A stretch of DNA of 64,000 nucleotides from Bacillota bacterium (GCA_023413135.1 JAEZQK010000041.1:7362-71361), one strand, 5' to 3'. Shown: positions 16,395 through 25,258, counted from the stretch's first letter. The notes: generated from the letters alone by a model not told the origin. Program-made: numbers and translations.

Positions 16395-16407
16395 GTCCGC
16401 CCTTTTG

Positions 16408-17238
16408 TTATAGTATCCCCCGCAGGTCAAGCCGGCTCATATCCACCCGCATAATGCCGATATCATGGACTATACCCCCCGGCACATTGTTGAAGCCCCC
16501 ATGGCCGTCTCCGCCGCAGGTGATGCGCAGGTCATGGGCACGGCAGTACGCAACGCAAAAGTCCGTCATCTCCCCGGTGTGTTCAGGGTAGTAGCATTCA
16601 ATCCCTTCCATGCCGCACCGCCGAAGATCATTCAGAATATCCAAAAAGTTTTCCGGCATTACGGGCCACCAGCCGCCGGGATGTGCCAGCACCGGCACCC
16701 CGCCCGCCTGGCGGATGGTTTGGCACGCCTCTTCCATCGAATAGTAATCAGGCTTGTAGTCACCGTATTTTTTGTAGAAGGACAGCCCTTCCATCAGGGA
16801 AGATGTCAAGCCTCTGGCCCTTAAATAATGGATCCCCTTCCAGCCGCCTTCCCCCGGCGCATAGGAAAAATCTGCATAATCTTCCATGCTGAGGTTCTTA
16901 TAATCCGCCAGCATGTTCTTCACCAATTCCACGCTGACCCGATCCAGTTCCCGGCGGCTTTTCTCCATCAGCTTTAACATCTGTACGTTCATTGGATCAA
17001 AGGCGTAGCCCAAAAGATGCAGTACCCTGTCATGCCAATATACGTCCAGCTCCACGCCCTGGATGAGGCGGATATCCGCCACTTCGCAGATGGGGCGGAG
17101 GCTTAAATAGGCATCAATGGTATCGTGGTCGCATATGGAGATGACGGAAAGTCCTCTTTCCACAGCCGCGACCACCACCTCCTGCGGTGACTGGACCCCG
17201 TCTGAAAAGCAGGTATGGATATGCAGGTCGGCAATCAT
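16408..17238 (-). CDS. PHP domain metal-dependent phosphoesterase
   Basis: The 276-residue protein has the PHP signature DLHIHTCFSDG, then ICDHDTIDA, GVELDVYW, PVLAHPGGWW and CGGDGHGG, giving the expected set of metal ligands. It belongs to the same superfamily as the protein at 7314-8189, but the two are clearly diverged. Family activities range from nucleoside-bisphosphate phosphatase to small-RNA nuclease. The start follows AAGGGGGA and the gene has its own promoter at 17278-17306. Confidence 0.85.
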   Translation of the reverse strand: MIADLHIHTCFSDGVQSPQEVVVAAVERGLSVISICDHDTIDAYLSLRPICEVADIRLIQGVELDVYWHDRVLHLLGYAFDPMNVQMLKLMEKSRRELDRVSVELVKNMLADYKNLSMEDYADFSYAPGEGGWKGIHYLRARGLTSSLMEGLSFYKKYGDYKPDYYSMEEACQTIRQAGGVPVLAHPGGWWPVMPENFLDILNDLRRCGMEGIECYYPEHTGEMTDFCVAYCRAHDLRITCGGDGHGGFNNVPGGIVHDIGIMRVDMSRLDLRGIL

Positions 17239-17277
17239 CTTGCGGTCCCCCTTTTTTACCCCTTGGAATGTTTTGAC

Positions 17278-17306
17278 AGTATATCGGCTCCCTCATGATT
17301 TGTCAA
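17278..17306 (-). promoter_or_regulatory. Promoter for the second PHP gene
   Basis: On the minus strand TTGACA and TATACT are separated by 17 bases. Transcription would begin about 35 bases before the start codon at 17238. Confidence 0.7.
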
Positions 17307-17329
17307 CCATGGTGCTCAGGAGATAATAA

Positions 17330-17361
17330 GTGCCATGCTAGATTTTCATCCGGCATGGCAC
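17330..17361 (-). terminator. Probable terminator after ypeB
   Basis: A perfect 9-bp stem (GTGCCATGC with GCATGGCAC) is followed on the minus strand by TTATTAT. The weak T-run lowers confidence. It separates the sporulation genes from the PHP gene. Confidence 0.5.
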
Positions 17362-17393
17362 CTTCTTGTTACGCTTTGCTTTTTGCCTGTAGT

Positions 17394-18728
17394 TTACGCT
17401 GCCAGCGGCCCCGTTCCGCTTTCGATGACCTTCAATATTTCCCTCTCCTCCCCCGTCAGCGCATCGATATACACCAGGTACTGGGAATCGTCCCAGGCGC
17501 CCGAAAACTCATAGCACAGCTTTTCCGTGCCGCGGAAGGGGATCACGCACAGCCGCGTCTGCAGTATCTCCAGCCTGCTGCTTACCATGTCCCTGGCATC
17601 CGTCTCGGTGATTTTTGGTTTATCCAGCTCCCGCTGCCGGTGGTTCATCCAGTAGTTGTTGGCCTCGATGCCCACGATATCCCCGGTATCCATGCGCACC
17701 TGCACCTTCACAAGGTCGGGGTACAAAAGCACGCCGTCCTGCACGGAAGCATAATTGATTACCGCCAGGCCGTTGTACACCTGGTAATAGCTCTCGATCA
17801 TTTCCCCAAAGTCCCTGCTTGAAAGAAAAGCCTTCGCCTTTTCCTTGCACTGGTCCACGGAAAGCGTTTGGCTGAATTCCGCATGCTCGGGCATCATCCA
17901 CAGCACCTTGCCGCCCTGTCGGGTCACCTCCACGGTAAGGGTATCATCCGGGATGGTGACCGTAACGCCCCAGGCCGGTATCGCGCCCTGGATCGCCGCG
18001 GCCTCCCTGACATCCATCACCCGCTCCGGGCCTACAAATTGCCTGGCGATTTCCAGCGCCTGCTCCTTGGTGATCTCCCCCTGGGGCAGTCCCTGTGGCG
18101 CGCCCATATGCCTGGCATCGGAAAATGCCCCGTCGTAGATCAGCGTGGGATAGTCGATGCCATTATCCTTATCCCCCACCTGCTCCATGGGCCGTGCCTG
18201 CGCCTGCATGTCCTGATAAAACATGGGGCTTTCCGCTGAATACCGCATGCTTTGAGCGATCATCTGCTGCTGGGCCGCCTGCAATTGCCCCGACAGCAGC
18301 ACGCAGTTTGTGAGAAGCTGGCTCAGTTGCTGGAGATCTGTATCAGAAAGCGGCGTGCCGTTGGCCACCTTGAGTACCAGGGTATCGGTATAATCGCCCA
18401 CCTGCCCAGCAAACTTCACCGTGGGTTCCATGGCCTCGTGCGAAAGCGGCAGAACGGTCAAATTGTTCTGTACTTCCCACGCCTGGCGGCTCAGATCAGA
18501 CAAAAGGTCCACGCCCGTTTGCGGTGTTCCCGACACCAGCAGCTTATTCATTTTGATTTCCATGCTCTGCAATTGGCTGATGGCTTCCAGTACAGAGCTG
18601 TAATACACATCCTCCAGCGTCCTTGAGATGCGCGCAGCCCTCTGTCCCTGATAGACAGCCGTGCCGATGGCCGCCACCAGCGCAAGGGACAGGAAGGTAT
18701 ACAGCAGCATGTGATGCTTTTTCTGCAT
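17394..18728 (-). CDS. ypeB: Germination protein YpeB
   Basis: YpeB is needed for stable deposition of the cortex-lytic enzyme SleB in the spore and restrains it until germination. The 444-residue protein has an N-terminal membrane anchor (about residues 6-26), a helical region rich in Gln and Leu, and C-terminal PepSY-like repeats (ITKEQALEIARQFVG and ITETDARDMVSSRLE segments). The start at 18728 follows GGGAGGG; an in-frame ATG at 18752 overlaps sleB and lacks a site. It lies 13 bases after sleB, the conserved operon order. Confidence 0.94.
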   Translation of the reverse strand: MQKKHHMLLYTFLSLALVAAIGTAVYQGQRAARISRTLEDVYYSSVLEAISQLQSMEIKMNKLLVSGTPQTGVDLLSDLSRQAWEVQNNLTVLPLSHEAMEPTVKFAGQVGDYTDTLVLKVANGTPLSDTDLQQLSQLLTNCVLLSGQLQAAQQQMIAQSMRYSAESPMFYQDMQAQARPMEQVGDKDNGIDYPTLIYDGAFSDARHMGAPQGLPQGEITKEQALEIARQFVGPERVMDVREAAAIQGAIPAWGVTVTIPDDTLTVEVTRQGGKVLWMMPEHAEFSQTLSVDQCKEKAKAFLSSRDFGEMIESYYQVYNGLAVINYASVQDGVLLYPDLVKVQVRMDTGDIVGIEANNYWMNHRQRELDKPKITETDARDMVSSRLEILQTRLCVIPFRGTEKLCYEFSGAWDDSQYLVYIDALTGEEREILKVIESGTGPLAA

Positions 18729-18741
18729 GCGCTTTCCCTCC

Positions 18742-19416
18742 CTATATGGCAAAATTGTGCCGGCCGATGGACAGTGTCACCTGCCGTGTCCATATCCATC
18801 TGTTGGTGGCGGTGGCAGGATTGTAGTAGTATATCGCACCGCCGGTGGGATCCCAGCCGTTCATGGCATCCCTGGCGGCCCGTATGCTGTCCTGGCTTGG
18901 CGTTAAATTGATCTGCCCGTCCCACACCGCGTCATACGCGCCCGGCTGGTAGATGACACCGCTGATGGTATTGGGGAAAGAGGGGCTTTTGACACGGTTT
19001 AGGACCACCGCTCCAACCGCCACCTGGCCGATGTATGGCTCGCCCCTGGCCTCGCCGTTGATGAGCCGGGCCAGGGTATATACCTCGCTGTCGTTGAAGC
19101 TGCCAACGGAAACAGCTCCGCCGGCCAGCGTGATCCCCAGCGCCGCCGCCGTAGTCGGGCCTACCACCCCATCTACCTTCAGCCCGTTCTTGCGCTGAAA
19201 AAGGACCACCGCATTGTAGGTTTCCTGCCCAAAATATCCCGTTACCGAACCGTCAAAATAGCCCCATTGCTTCAATTTTCTTTGTATGTTGCCTACCTGA
19301 TCACCCTGGGAGCCCCAGGCCACCACCTGGGCAAAGGCTATCTGCATGGTGGCCAAAAGTAAGATGCCCACCGCCAGTGTGGTCAGTGCCGATATTTTCC
19401 CGCCTTGCCTGCGCAC
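18742..19416 (-). CDS. sleB: Spore cortex-lytic enzyme SleB
   Basis: SleB is a lytic transglycosylase that opens muramic-delta-lactam cortex peptidoglycan during germination. It has a signal peptide (about residues 1-29), a PG_binding_1 domain (about 32-95, SQGDQVGNIQRKLKQWGYF) and the SleB/CwlJ hydrolase domain (about 108-224, LINGEARGEPYIGQVAVGAV with catalytic Glu in NGEARGE). The start is GTG at 19416 after AAGGGGGAAA. Its 224 residues are slightly short for the family but complete. It forms an operon with ypeB. Confidence 0.96.
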   Translation of the reverse strand: MRRQGGKISALTTLAVGILLLATMQIAFAQVVAWGSQGDQVGNIQRKLKQWGYFDGSVTGYFGQETYNAVVLFQRKNGLKVDGVVGPTTAAALGITLAGGAVSVGSFNDSEVYTLARLINGEARGEPYIGQVAVGAVVLNRVKSPSFPNTISGVIYQPGAYDAVWDGQINLTPSQDSIRAARDAMNGWDPTGGAIYYYNPATATNRWIWTRQVTLSIGRHNFAI

Positions 19417-19473
19417 GGTATTTCCCCCTTTTTGTTACCCGTTCAGGCAAAGTATGGCGTTCTTTCTAAAAAA

Positions 19474-20079
19474 TCATACGGGCGTAAACAGGGGCCAGCC
19501 ACGAAAAATGTCCTCGAACCACCAGGAAAAGGCGGCCTCTGCATCACCTTTCGTCTGTTCCGCGGGCAGCGGCTGTTCCGTTAAAATTGGCTGCTCATTG
19601 GATGAAAGGCTCAAACAGAGGCTGGGAAAAAGCACGCACCACCAGTTTTTGCCCTCACCTTCCCCCAATACGATGCGCAGCGCTTTGTATTCCCCCGCCG
19701 GCACCAAAACGTTCCCATACCATCTGTCGGGAAAGGAAAACACGCCCACCTGGGCCGATACTTTTCCAAAAAATCCTTCTTCTTTTGCGGCGGATATGGC
19801 CGCATCCTCCAAGGCCTGCTTGTTGTACTCAAGATAGGCCAACATATCTCCCGCGGTTTCCTGCCGGGAAAGGGCATCCCGCCAGGCTAAAAGCACCTTG
19901 TCCCGCACGCACAGCTTGATGCGCTGGTTTTCATCGTCGTCTCCCGCCGCTACTACGTGCAGGCGGATGATCTCCCCCGTTTTCAAAGCCTCCCGTAGTT
20001 TCATTTCCTCGGTCTGGGCAAAGGCCGTGCGGCCCAGCAGAAGCAATGCTGCCAAAGTACATAAAAACACCCTGCGCAT
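19474..20079 (-). CDS. spoIIR: Stage II sporulation protein R
   Basis: SpoIIR is secreted from the forespore and triggers SpoIIGA to process pro-sigma-E in the mother cell. The 201-residue protein has a signal peptide (about 1-22), the family opening IRLHVVAAGDDDENQRIKL, the RDKVLLAW segment, and the strongly conserved YGNVLVPAGEYKALRIVLGE followed by GKNWWCVLFPSLC. The start at 20079 follows a GGGGGG run. It lies upstream of sleB-ypeB on the same strand, 57 bases away. Confidence 0.95.
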   Translation of the reverse strand: MRRVFLCTLAALLLLGRTAFAQTEEMKLREALKTGEIIRLHVVAAGDDDENQRIKLCVRDKVLLAWRDALSRQETAGDMLAYLEYNKQALEDAAISAAKEEGFFGKVSAQVGVFSFPDRWYGNVLVPAGEYKALRIVLGEGEGKNWWCVLFPSLCLSLSSNEQPILTEQPLPAEQTKGDAEAAFSWWFEDIFRGWPLFTPV

Positions 20080-20141
20080 GCAGTACCCCCCTTAACGGTT
20101 TCTGCATACAGGGTGTCCAATGGCAGTATATTTTATGTATG

Positions 20142-21017
20142 TCACTCTTCCTGGAAAATCAGCCCTTCCAGGCAGGTATGGGTCATAAAGCAGGCCGGCC
20201 ACCGCCTTTTCAAGGCGCCCAAAGCCGAACGGGCATGCACGGCGCTGGCGAATACGCCGTACACCGCGGAACCGCTGCCCGTCATCATGGCCTGCCGAGC
20301 CCCCGCAAGGCGCAGCGCCTGCACCGCGACACGTATCTCCGGGCGCAGTGTTTCGCTGGTGGGCTGCAACGCGTTGCCCATGGCATGGCACAAAACAGTG
20401 AGATCGCCCTGCTCCAGCGCCAGGATGGCTGACTGCGTATCCGGCCTGGAAGACTCAGGTGTCTTCTCCCATTCCAAGGTTGTGAATACCTTTTTGGTGC
20501 CCAGGCCCCGGCAGGGCTGCACCACCACCAGCCAGAACTGCCGTGCGCAGGGAAGAGGCTCCAATATTTCTCCAATGCCCCTGGCGCGCATAAGGCCGCC
20601 CCGCAAGCAAAAAGGCACGTCAGCCCCTGCCGCAAGGCCTATTTTTTGCAGTTCCTCCACAGACAGCGAAAGCTCCCACAGTTTATTCAGCCCCGCCAGC
20701 ACCGCGGCGGCGTCTGCGCTGCCCCCGCCCATGCCGGCCCCGATGGGAATGTTCTTTTGCAGGTAAATGTCCGCGCCTTTTGTGCATCCCGTAGCCTCTT
20801 TCAATGCCTTGGCGGCCTTCAATACCAGGTTGTCCTCGGTGTCCGGAACCCTGGCCCCCTGGGACAGGCGAAGCGTCAGCGTTTCGCCGGGCGCAAGCAT
20901 GATGGTATCACAAAGCGCCACCGACTGCAAAAGCATATCCAGCTGATGATACCCGTCCGGCTGTTTCCCCAATACGTCCAGCGTCCAGTTGATCTTAGCC
21001 CGGGCCATCACCTGCAT
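20142..21017 (-). CDS. ispE: 4-diphosphocytidyl-2-C-methyl-D-erythritol kinase
   Basis: IspE phosphorylates CDP-methylerythritol in the MEP isoprenoid pathway. It is a GHMP kinase: ARAKINWTLDVLGKQPDGYH at the N terminus with the catalytic Lys, the ATP loop PIGAGMGGGSADAAAVL (about residues 89-105), and the C-terminal MTGSGSAVYGVF motif. I place the start at ATG 21017, six bases after AGGGGGG; an ATG at 21023 touches the site and is less likely. The product length (291) is typical. Confidence 0.96.
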   Translation of the reverse strand: MQVMARAKINWTLDVLGKQPDGYHQLDMLLQSVALCDTIMLAPGETLTLRLSQGARVPDTEDNLVLKAAKALKEATGCTKGADIYLQKNIPIGAGMGGGSADAAAVLAGLNKLWELSLSVEELQKIGLAAGADVPFCLRGGLMRARGIGEILEPLPCARQFWLVVVQPCRGLGTKKVFTTLEWEKTPESSRPDTQSAILALEQGDLTVLCHAMGNALQPTSETLRPEIRVAVQALRLAGARQAMMTGSGSAVYGVFASAVHARSALGALKRRWPACFMTHTCLEGLIFQEE

Positions 21018-21101
21018 GTCCATCCCCCCTGGGTGCTATTATAGCAGAGGGGCAAAGCCCCATCAAGAAAATAACATTCGTTTTCATTCTCAGGTTCTTC
21101 A

Positions 21102-21110
21102 TGGTATAAT
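21102..21110 (+). promoter_or_regulatory. Extended -10 promoter element
   Basis: TGG-TATAAT forms an extended -10 element with only a weak -35 (TTTCAT, 21082-21087). It lies 30 bases before the DUF1934 gene and probably drives the short operon 21141-22788. Confidence 0.55.
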
Positions 21111-21140
21111 GATAGTATCCATTAGAAAGGGGATGATGTC

Positions 21141-21584
21141 ATGCGTACACCTTCCATCCCCGTGCTATTATCCGTCACCGGGCAAAGCCAGCAGGATGGC
21201 CAGCAGGAGGAGCGAATCCACCTGGTCACCACTGGGCACCTGAACAAGACGGAGCGGGGCTTTTCCCTGCATTATGAGGAAACACAGCCCGACAGCGGCG
21301 AAACCAGCCACATCACCCTGGATATGGAAAGGGGAAGCGTCACCATGGTCAGGGACGGCTCCTACGCCACCAGCATGGTGTTTGAAAAAGGCCGCCGCTT
21401 TCAGGGCAATTACCGTACCCCCATGGGCGATCTGGAAATGGGGATATATGCCACCAAAGTGCAATACTCCGCCAATGAAGAAAAGGGCGACGTATCGCTG
21501 CAATACCAGCTTGACCTGCAGGGCCAGTTTGTGGCCATGCATGAACTGAAGGTTCTCTTCGTGCGTCAGGATGCGCCTTCATGA
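21141..21584 (+). CDS. DUF1934 (YwiB-like) beta-barrel protein
   Basis: A 147-residue predicted small beta-barrel, lipocalin-like, of unknown function. The body alternates as expected for the family: EERIHLVTTGHL, LHYEETQPDSGETSHITLD, then GDLEMGIYATKVQY and a closing LDLQGQFVAMHELKVLF. No signal peptide is seen. The start follows AAGGGGATG. The stop overlaps the next start by four bases (ATGA), so translation is coupled. Confidence 0.88.
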   Translation: MRTPSIPVLLSVTGQSQQDGQQEERIHLVTTGHLNKTERGFSLHYEETQPDSGETSHITLDMERGSVTMVRDGSYATSMVFEKGRRFQGNYRTPMGDLEMGIYATKVQYSANEEKGDVSLQYQLDLQGQFVAMHELKVLFVRQDAPS

Positions 21585-22123
21585 TAAACCTGATACATAA
21601 CCTGCGAAGGGAGGCCAATGATCTTTTTGAAAAGGCGTGCCTCCCTGACCGCCCGCCTTTTTTGCGCCGGGCCCAAAGCGATGATTTTCTTTTGTGCAGC
21701 GACGCGCCAAGAAGGCTTTCCGATGCCGCCCACGGGGCACAGCTTTTTCTTGAAGCCGGTCTGATATTGGCGGAAGGGGACGGCCTGTGGTTCCTGGATG
21801 CGCGGAAAGCGGATTACGGGCGGCTTGACGCTTCCCTGCCCATGGACATGCCCCAAAGGCCAACGGACGAAAAATACCTGGACCTTTGGTCGCTGTGCCG
21901 GATGCTTTGCGAGCATCCCGGCGATGCTGCGTACCAGCCCTTATGGGCCGTACGCCGCACGGTCAAGGCCATTGAGGCGGGCGAGGCATCAGTCATTTCC
22001 CTGGCGGAAGATCTGCCGCCTTATTTGGCAGAACTGCTGCGAAAAAAAGAATCCCTGCCTTCCTTGGCAGGGAAACTGCTGGCCCAGTGGCTGAAACAGA
22101 AGATGCGAGAGGAGACGGTTTGA
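21581..22123 (+). CDS. Hypothetical protein, coupled to DUF1934 and MBL genes
   Basis: I do not recognise this 180-residue protein. It is soluble, with a charged Arg/Leu/Asp-rich composition and no signal peptide, membrane helix or metal motif. A DALR-like anticodon-binding look at the N terminus is too weak to name. It overlaps the upstream gene by four bases and the downstream gene by one, so it is cotranslated in a three-gene operon, which is the best evidence that it is real. Confidence 0.7.
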   Translation: MINLIHNLRREANDLFEKACLPDRPPFLRRAQSDDFLLCSDAPRRLSDAAHGAQLFLEAGLILAEGDGLWFLDARKADYGRLDASLPMDMPQRPTDEKYLDLWSLCRMLCEHPGDAAYQPLWAVRRTVKAIEAGEASVISLAEDLPPYLAELLRKKESLPSLAGKLLAQWLKQKMREETV

Positions 22124-22788
22124 TGCTCATCACCTATTACGGGCACGCACTTTTCACCCTGGAGACGGCGGATGGATACACCCTTGTTACCGACCCCTAC
22201 GATGCGTCCATAGGTTACCCCATGGGCCGGCTTCGGGGAGAAGTGGTCACCGTCAGCCATGAGCACCACGACCACAACAACATTTCGTTGGTGGAGGGAA
22301 ATCCCATCGTATTAAGGAGCGAAGGGACGTCCGAACCCCTGCAAGGCGTGCGCGTCACCGGTTTCCCCTCCTTCCACGATGAGGAGCAGGGCGCCCGCCG
22401 GGGCAGAAACATGCTGTTCCTGATGGAAATGGACGGCTTGCGGCTTGTACACCTGGGCGATCTGGGCCACGAGCTGAACCATGCAGCAGCAAGCGCCTTA
22501 GGCCGGGTGGATGTTTTGATGGTGCCGGTAGGCGGCTACTATACCATCGATGCTCATCAGGCGGTGCGTTTGTGCCAAGCCTTGCAGCCCCGGATCATCC
22601 TCCCCATGCATTACAGTACCGCCTTAAGCAGCAGACTGCCGATCGCCCCGGTAGAGGATTTTTTGAAGGCGCTGGATGTGTACCCCGCTCCCATGCCCCT
22701 TTTGCGCGTTACCAAGGAAGATCTGTCCGCGCAGCCCCGCGTGGCGCTGCTTTCGCCGCGTTCCCTGCCGGTATCGTTCGGGGGCTAA
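22123..22788 (+). CDS. MBL-fold metal-dependent hydrolase (UPF0173-like)
   Basis: A 221-residue cytosolic metallo-beta-lactamase-fold protein of the L-ascorbate-6-phosphate lactonase/UPF0173 type. Metal ligands are visible in SHEHHDHNN, in HLGDLGH and in the late PMHYST motif. The true substrate of such proteins is unknown. The start at 22123 overlaps the previous stop by one base (TGATG). It closes the three-gene operon. Confidence 0.85.
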   Translation: MLITYYGHALFTLETADGYTLVTDPYDASIGYPMGRLRGEVVTVSHEHHDHNNISLVEGNPIVLRSEGTSEPLQGVRVTGFPSFHDEEQGARRGRNMLFLMEMDGLRLVHLGDLGHELNHAAASALGRVDVLMVPVGGYYTIDAHQAVRLCQALQPRIILPMHYSTALSSRLPIAPVEDFLKALDVYPAPMPLLRVTKEDLSAQPRVALLSPRSLPVSFGG

Positions 22789-22827
22789 AAAGGTACAATA
22801 TGTTTCGCATGAAAAGAGGATGGCTAG

Positions 22828-23196
22828 ATGGCCGGACGAACATTCGATAAAATCTTCGGTACAGTCATCTGGGGCTTTATGCTGCTTGTGATCCCCTTTT
22901 GCATCATCTGGTGGACAGCCTATATGCTGACACAGGAGACCTCGGCCATTATCATCGGATGCATCCTGGGGGCGGCAGCAGGAATTGCCTGCAACATTTT
23001 GCTCTTGAGAAAATTGGCAGCCCGGCTTTATTCCCAAAGAACATGGGTTGCCGTTCTCCTGCTTGTTTTGTACTCCGTGGGGATTTTCGGCTTTTTTATG
23101 GGCGTTCCTGTATTCAACCTTCTGGCCGGGGCGCTGGCAGCCATATATATTGGCCGCCAGGCCAAGGTATGGGCCATGACAGCGGATACTTTTTAA
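22828..23196 (+). CDS. Small hypothetical membrane protein
   Basis: A 122-residue protein with four predicted helices (about residues 12-33, 38-58, 68-88, 92-110) and short loops. No family is recognised. The start follows GAGGATGG. Its end overlaps the start of another small membrane protein at 23169, suggesting a two-gene unit. Confidence 0.6.
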   Translation: MAGRTFDKIFGTVIWGFMLLVIPFCIIWWTAYMLTQETSAIIIGCILGAAAGIACNILLLRKLAARLYSQRTWVAVLLLVLYSVGIFGFFMGVPVFNLLAGALAAIYIGRQAKVWAMTADTF

Positions 23197-23435
23197 AGCG
23201 GCTGAGACAAACCCAAAGCCTGCTGTTTTTTGTACTGTTCGCCATTTGCGGAGCATCGGCCTATCTGGCGCTGTCAGATACCCATACGGCCGCCAACCTG
23301 GAAGGCATGCTCTCATTGGGCTTCCCGCTGACACAGCCCATGCTGCTGGCCATCATTCTGGCAGGCGGCGCCTTGCTCCTTGTTCTTCAGGCCGTCCTGG
23401 TAAAGGGGCTGGCTTCCTTGGCCTATCGCAGATAA
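23169..23435 (+). CDS. Small two-helix membrane protein overlapping the previous gene
   Basis: An 88-residue frame starting at ATG 23169, inside the end of the upstream gene. It has two clear hydrophobic helices (about residues 17-35 and 57-80) and a basic C terminus. No ribosome site is strong. The hydrophobic periodicity and the tight overlap favour a real coupled gene, but a frameshift joining it to the upstream four-helix protein is also possible. Confidence 0.45.
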   Translation: MGHDSGYFLKRLRQTQSLLFFVLFAICGASAYLALSDTHTAANLEGMLSLGFPLTQPMLLAIILAGGALLLVLQAVLVKGLASLAYRR

Positions 23436-23497
23436 AAGAGCTTGCCGGAAGGCCCGAAAATGGTTGCTGGAAATCTCCTACCAACGGCGATTTTCCC

Positions 23498-23526
23498 TTG
23501 ACATGTCCTCACCCAGCTATTACAAT
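23498..23526 (+). promoter_or_regulatory. Promoter for pyrG
   Basis: TTGACA and TACAAT are separated by exactly 17 bases, close to the sigma-A consensus. The leader before the start at 23604 is about 70 bases. Confidence 0.8.
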
Positions 23527-23603
23527 ATACGCATTGTGTTTTTGTATCTGCCGGCAGCGTCCGCTGGACCGGCGTTTCATTATGCGTAAAAGGAGCGTCC
23601 CTT

Positions 23604-25199
23604 ATGGCTACGAAATTCGTGTTCGTCACCGGCGGCGTCGTATCCTCCCTTGGCAAAGGCATCACCACCGCTTCCCTGGGCCGCCTCTTAAAGGCCCGCG
23701 GGTTCAAAATTTCCCTCCAGAAAATCGATCCTTATTACAATGTGGATCCGGGGTTACTCAGCCCCCTGCAGCACGGTGAGGCCTTTATTACCGACGACGG
23801 CGTGGCTGCCGACCTGGACCTTGGCCACTATGAGCGCTTTACGGATGTGCTCCTTACGGGGGAGGCCAGTGTCACCACCGGCAAAATCCATAAGCTGGTG
23901 ATGGAACGGGAGCTCCGGGGCGAGTACAAGGGCGGTACCGTACAGGTAGTGCCCCACGTGACCAACGAAATCAAGCAGGCCATCTGGGCTGCCGCCCAGG
24001 ATAGCGGTGCGGATATCGCGCTGGTGGAGATCGGCGGCACGGTGGGCGATATGGAATCCGCTCCCTTCCTGGAGGCCATCCGGCAGATGCGCTGGGATCT
24101 AGGCGACCAGGATAGCTGCTTTATTCATGTGACGCTGCTTCCCTATATTTCAGTGGCGGGAGAATTAAAAACAAAACCCACCCAGCACTCGGTGAAAAAT
24201 TTGCGGGCCATCGGCATCCAGCCGGATGTGATCGTCTGCCGCACAGAAAAGCGCATTACCAGGGAAGCCAAGGAAAAGATTGCGCTGTTTTGCAATGTGA
24301 AGGCCACCCACGTGGTTCAAAATGTGGATGTAGCTTCCCTGTACGAAGTGCCCCTGATGATGGAGGAGGAAGGCTTGGCCGACATCGTCTGCGAGCAGTT
24401 GGGGCTCGATCATCCCGTCAGCGACATGAGCGGCTGGAAGGCCATGCTGGAACGCTACCGCCATCCCGAATCCCAGGTGAAGATCGCGCTGGTGGGCAAA
24501 TATGTGGCGCTCCGGGACGCCTACCTGTCCGTGGCTGAAGCCCTCACCCACGCCGGGATCGCAGGAAAGACCGCTGTGACCATCGAATGGTTAAATTCCG
24601 AAAACATTACGGATGAAAACGCTGCCAAGGTTCTTAGCGGGTTTGACGGCATCATCGTCCCCGGCGGCTTTGGTGACCGGGGTGCGGAAGGCATGATCGC
24701 CGCCGCCGCTTACGCCAGACTTAAGCGCATACCTTTCCTGGCTATCGGCTTTGGCATGCAGCTGGCGGTGGTGGAAGCCTGCCGGAATCTGCTGCATCTT
24801 TCAAGCGCCAATTCCGCCGAGGTGGACCCGCAGACGCCCCATCCCGTGGTCTATATTCCGGAAAGCCGGCTATGCCAAAACGGTAACCGCAGCGCCGCAC
24901 GCATGGGCACCGGCACCGTGCTTTTGCAGGAAGGGCTGATCCGTTCTCTGTATGTCAGCGATACCATCAGGGAGCGCCACGGCAACCGCTACGAAGTGGC
25001 TCCCATCTATGTAGGTGCGCTGGCGGAAAAGGGTTTCCTGTGCGTAGGCCGGTGCGAAACGGAAGGATATCCGGAGGCTTTCGAGATAAAGGACCATCCT
25101 TTCTACGCGGCGGTTTTATACCACCCCGAGTTCCTCTCCCGCCCCGACCGGGCCCATCCCCTGTTTTCAGGCTTCATCCGCGCTGCGTTGGAAAAATAA
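23604..25199 (+). CDS. pyrG: CTP synthase, glutaminase nucleophile Cys replaced by Gly
   Basis: PyrG aminates UTP to CTP using ATP and ammonia, normally released from glutamine by its C-terminal class I amidotransferase domain. The synthetase half is well conserved (VTGGVVSSLGKGITTASLGR, DLDLGHYERF, VEIGGTVGDMES). In the amidotransferase half the oxyanion segment VPGGFGDRG is kept, as are His507 and Glu509 in HPEF, but the nucleophile motif, normally GICLGMQ, reads AIGFGMQ at residues 380-386, so the catalytic Cys is Gly382. The nearby GTMRLG segment is also altered. The 531-residue length is normal and there is no frameshift. It probably uses free ammonia or an external glutaminase. Confidence 0.93.
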   Translation: MATKFVFVTGGVVSSLGKGITTASLGRLLKARGFKISLQKIDPYYNVDPGLLSPLQHGEAFITDDGVAADLDLGHYERFTDVLLTGEASVTTGKIHKLVMERELRGEYKGGTVQVVPHVTNEIKQAIWAAAQDSGADIALVEIGGTVGDMESAPFLEAIRQMRWDLGDQDSCFIHVTLLPYISVAGELKTKPTQHSVKNLRAIGIQPDVIVCRTEKRITREAKEKIALFCNVKATHVVQNVDVASLYEVPLMMEEEGLADIVCEQLGLDHPVSDMSGWKAMLERYRHPESQVKIALVGKYVALRDAYLSVAEALTHAGIAGKTAVTIEWLNSENITDENAAKVLSGFDGIIVPGGFGDRGAEGMIAAAAYARLKRIPFLAIGFGMQLAVVEACRNLLHLSSANSAEVDPQTPHPVVYIPESRLCQNGNRSAARMGTGTVLLQEGLIRSLYVSDTIRERHGNRYEVAPIYVGALAEKGFLCVGRCETEGYPEAFEIKDHPFYAAVLYHPEFLSRPDRAHPLFSGFIRAALEK

Positions 25200-25212
25200 T
25201 CGTTATAAGAAT

Positions 25213-25250
25213 ACCCCCGCTGCCTGCTCTAGGCCGCGGGGGTGTTTTTT
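25213..25250 (+). terminator. Terminator after pyrG
   Basis: ACCCCCGC pairs with GCGGGGGT around a 14-base loop and is followed by a T-run. It starts 14 bases after the pyrG stop codon. Confidence 0.88.
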
Positions 25251-25258
25251 GCTTATTC

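Noticed and set aside
23604..25199. pyrG as a frameshifted pseudogene
   Set aside because: The frame is intact over 531 residues, synthetase motifs are complete, and it has a good promoter and terminator; only the glutaminase site has changed.
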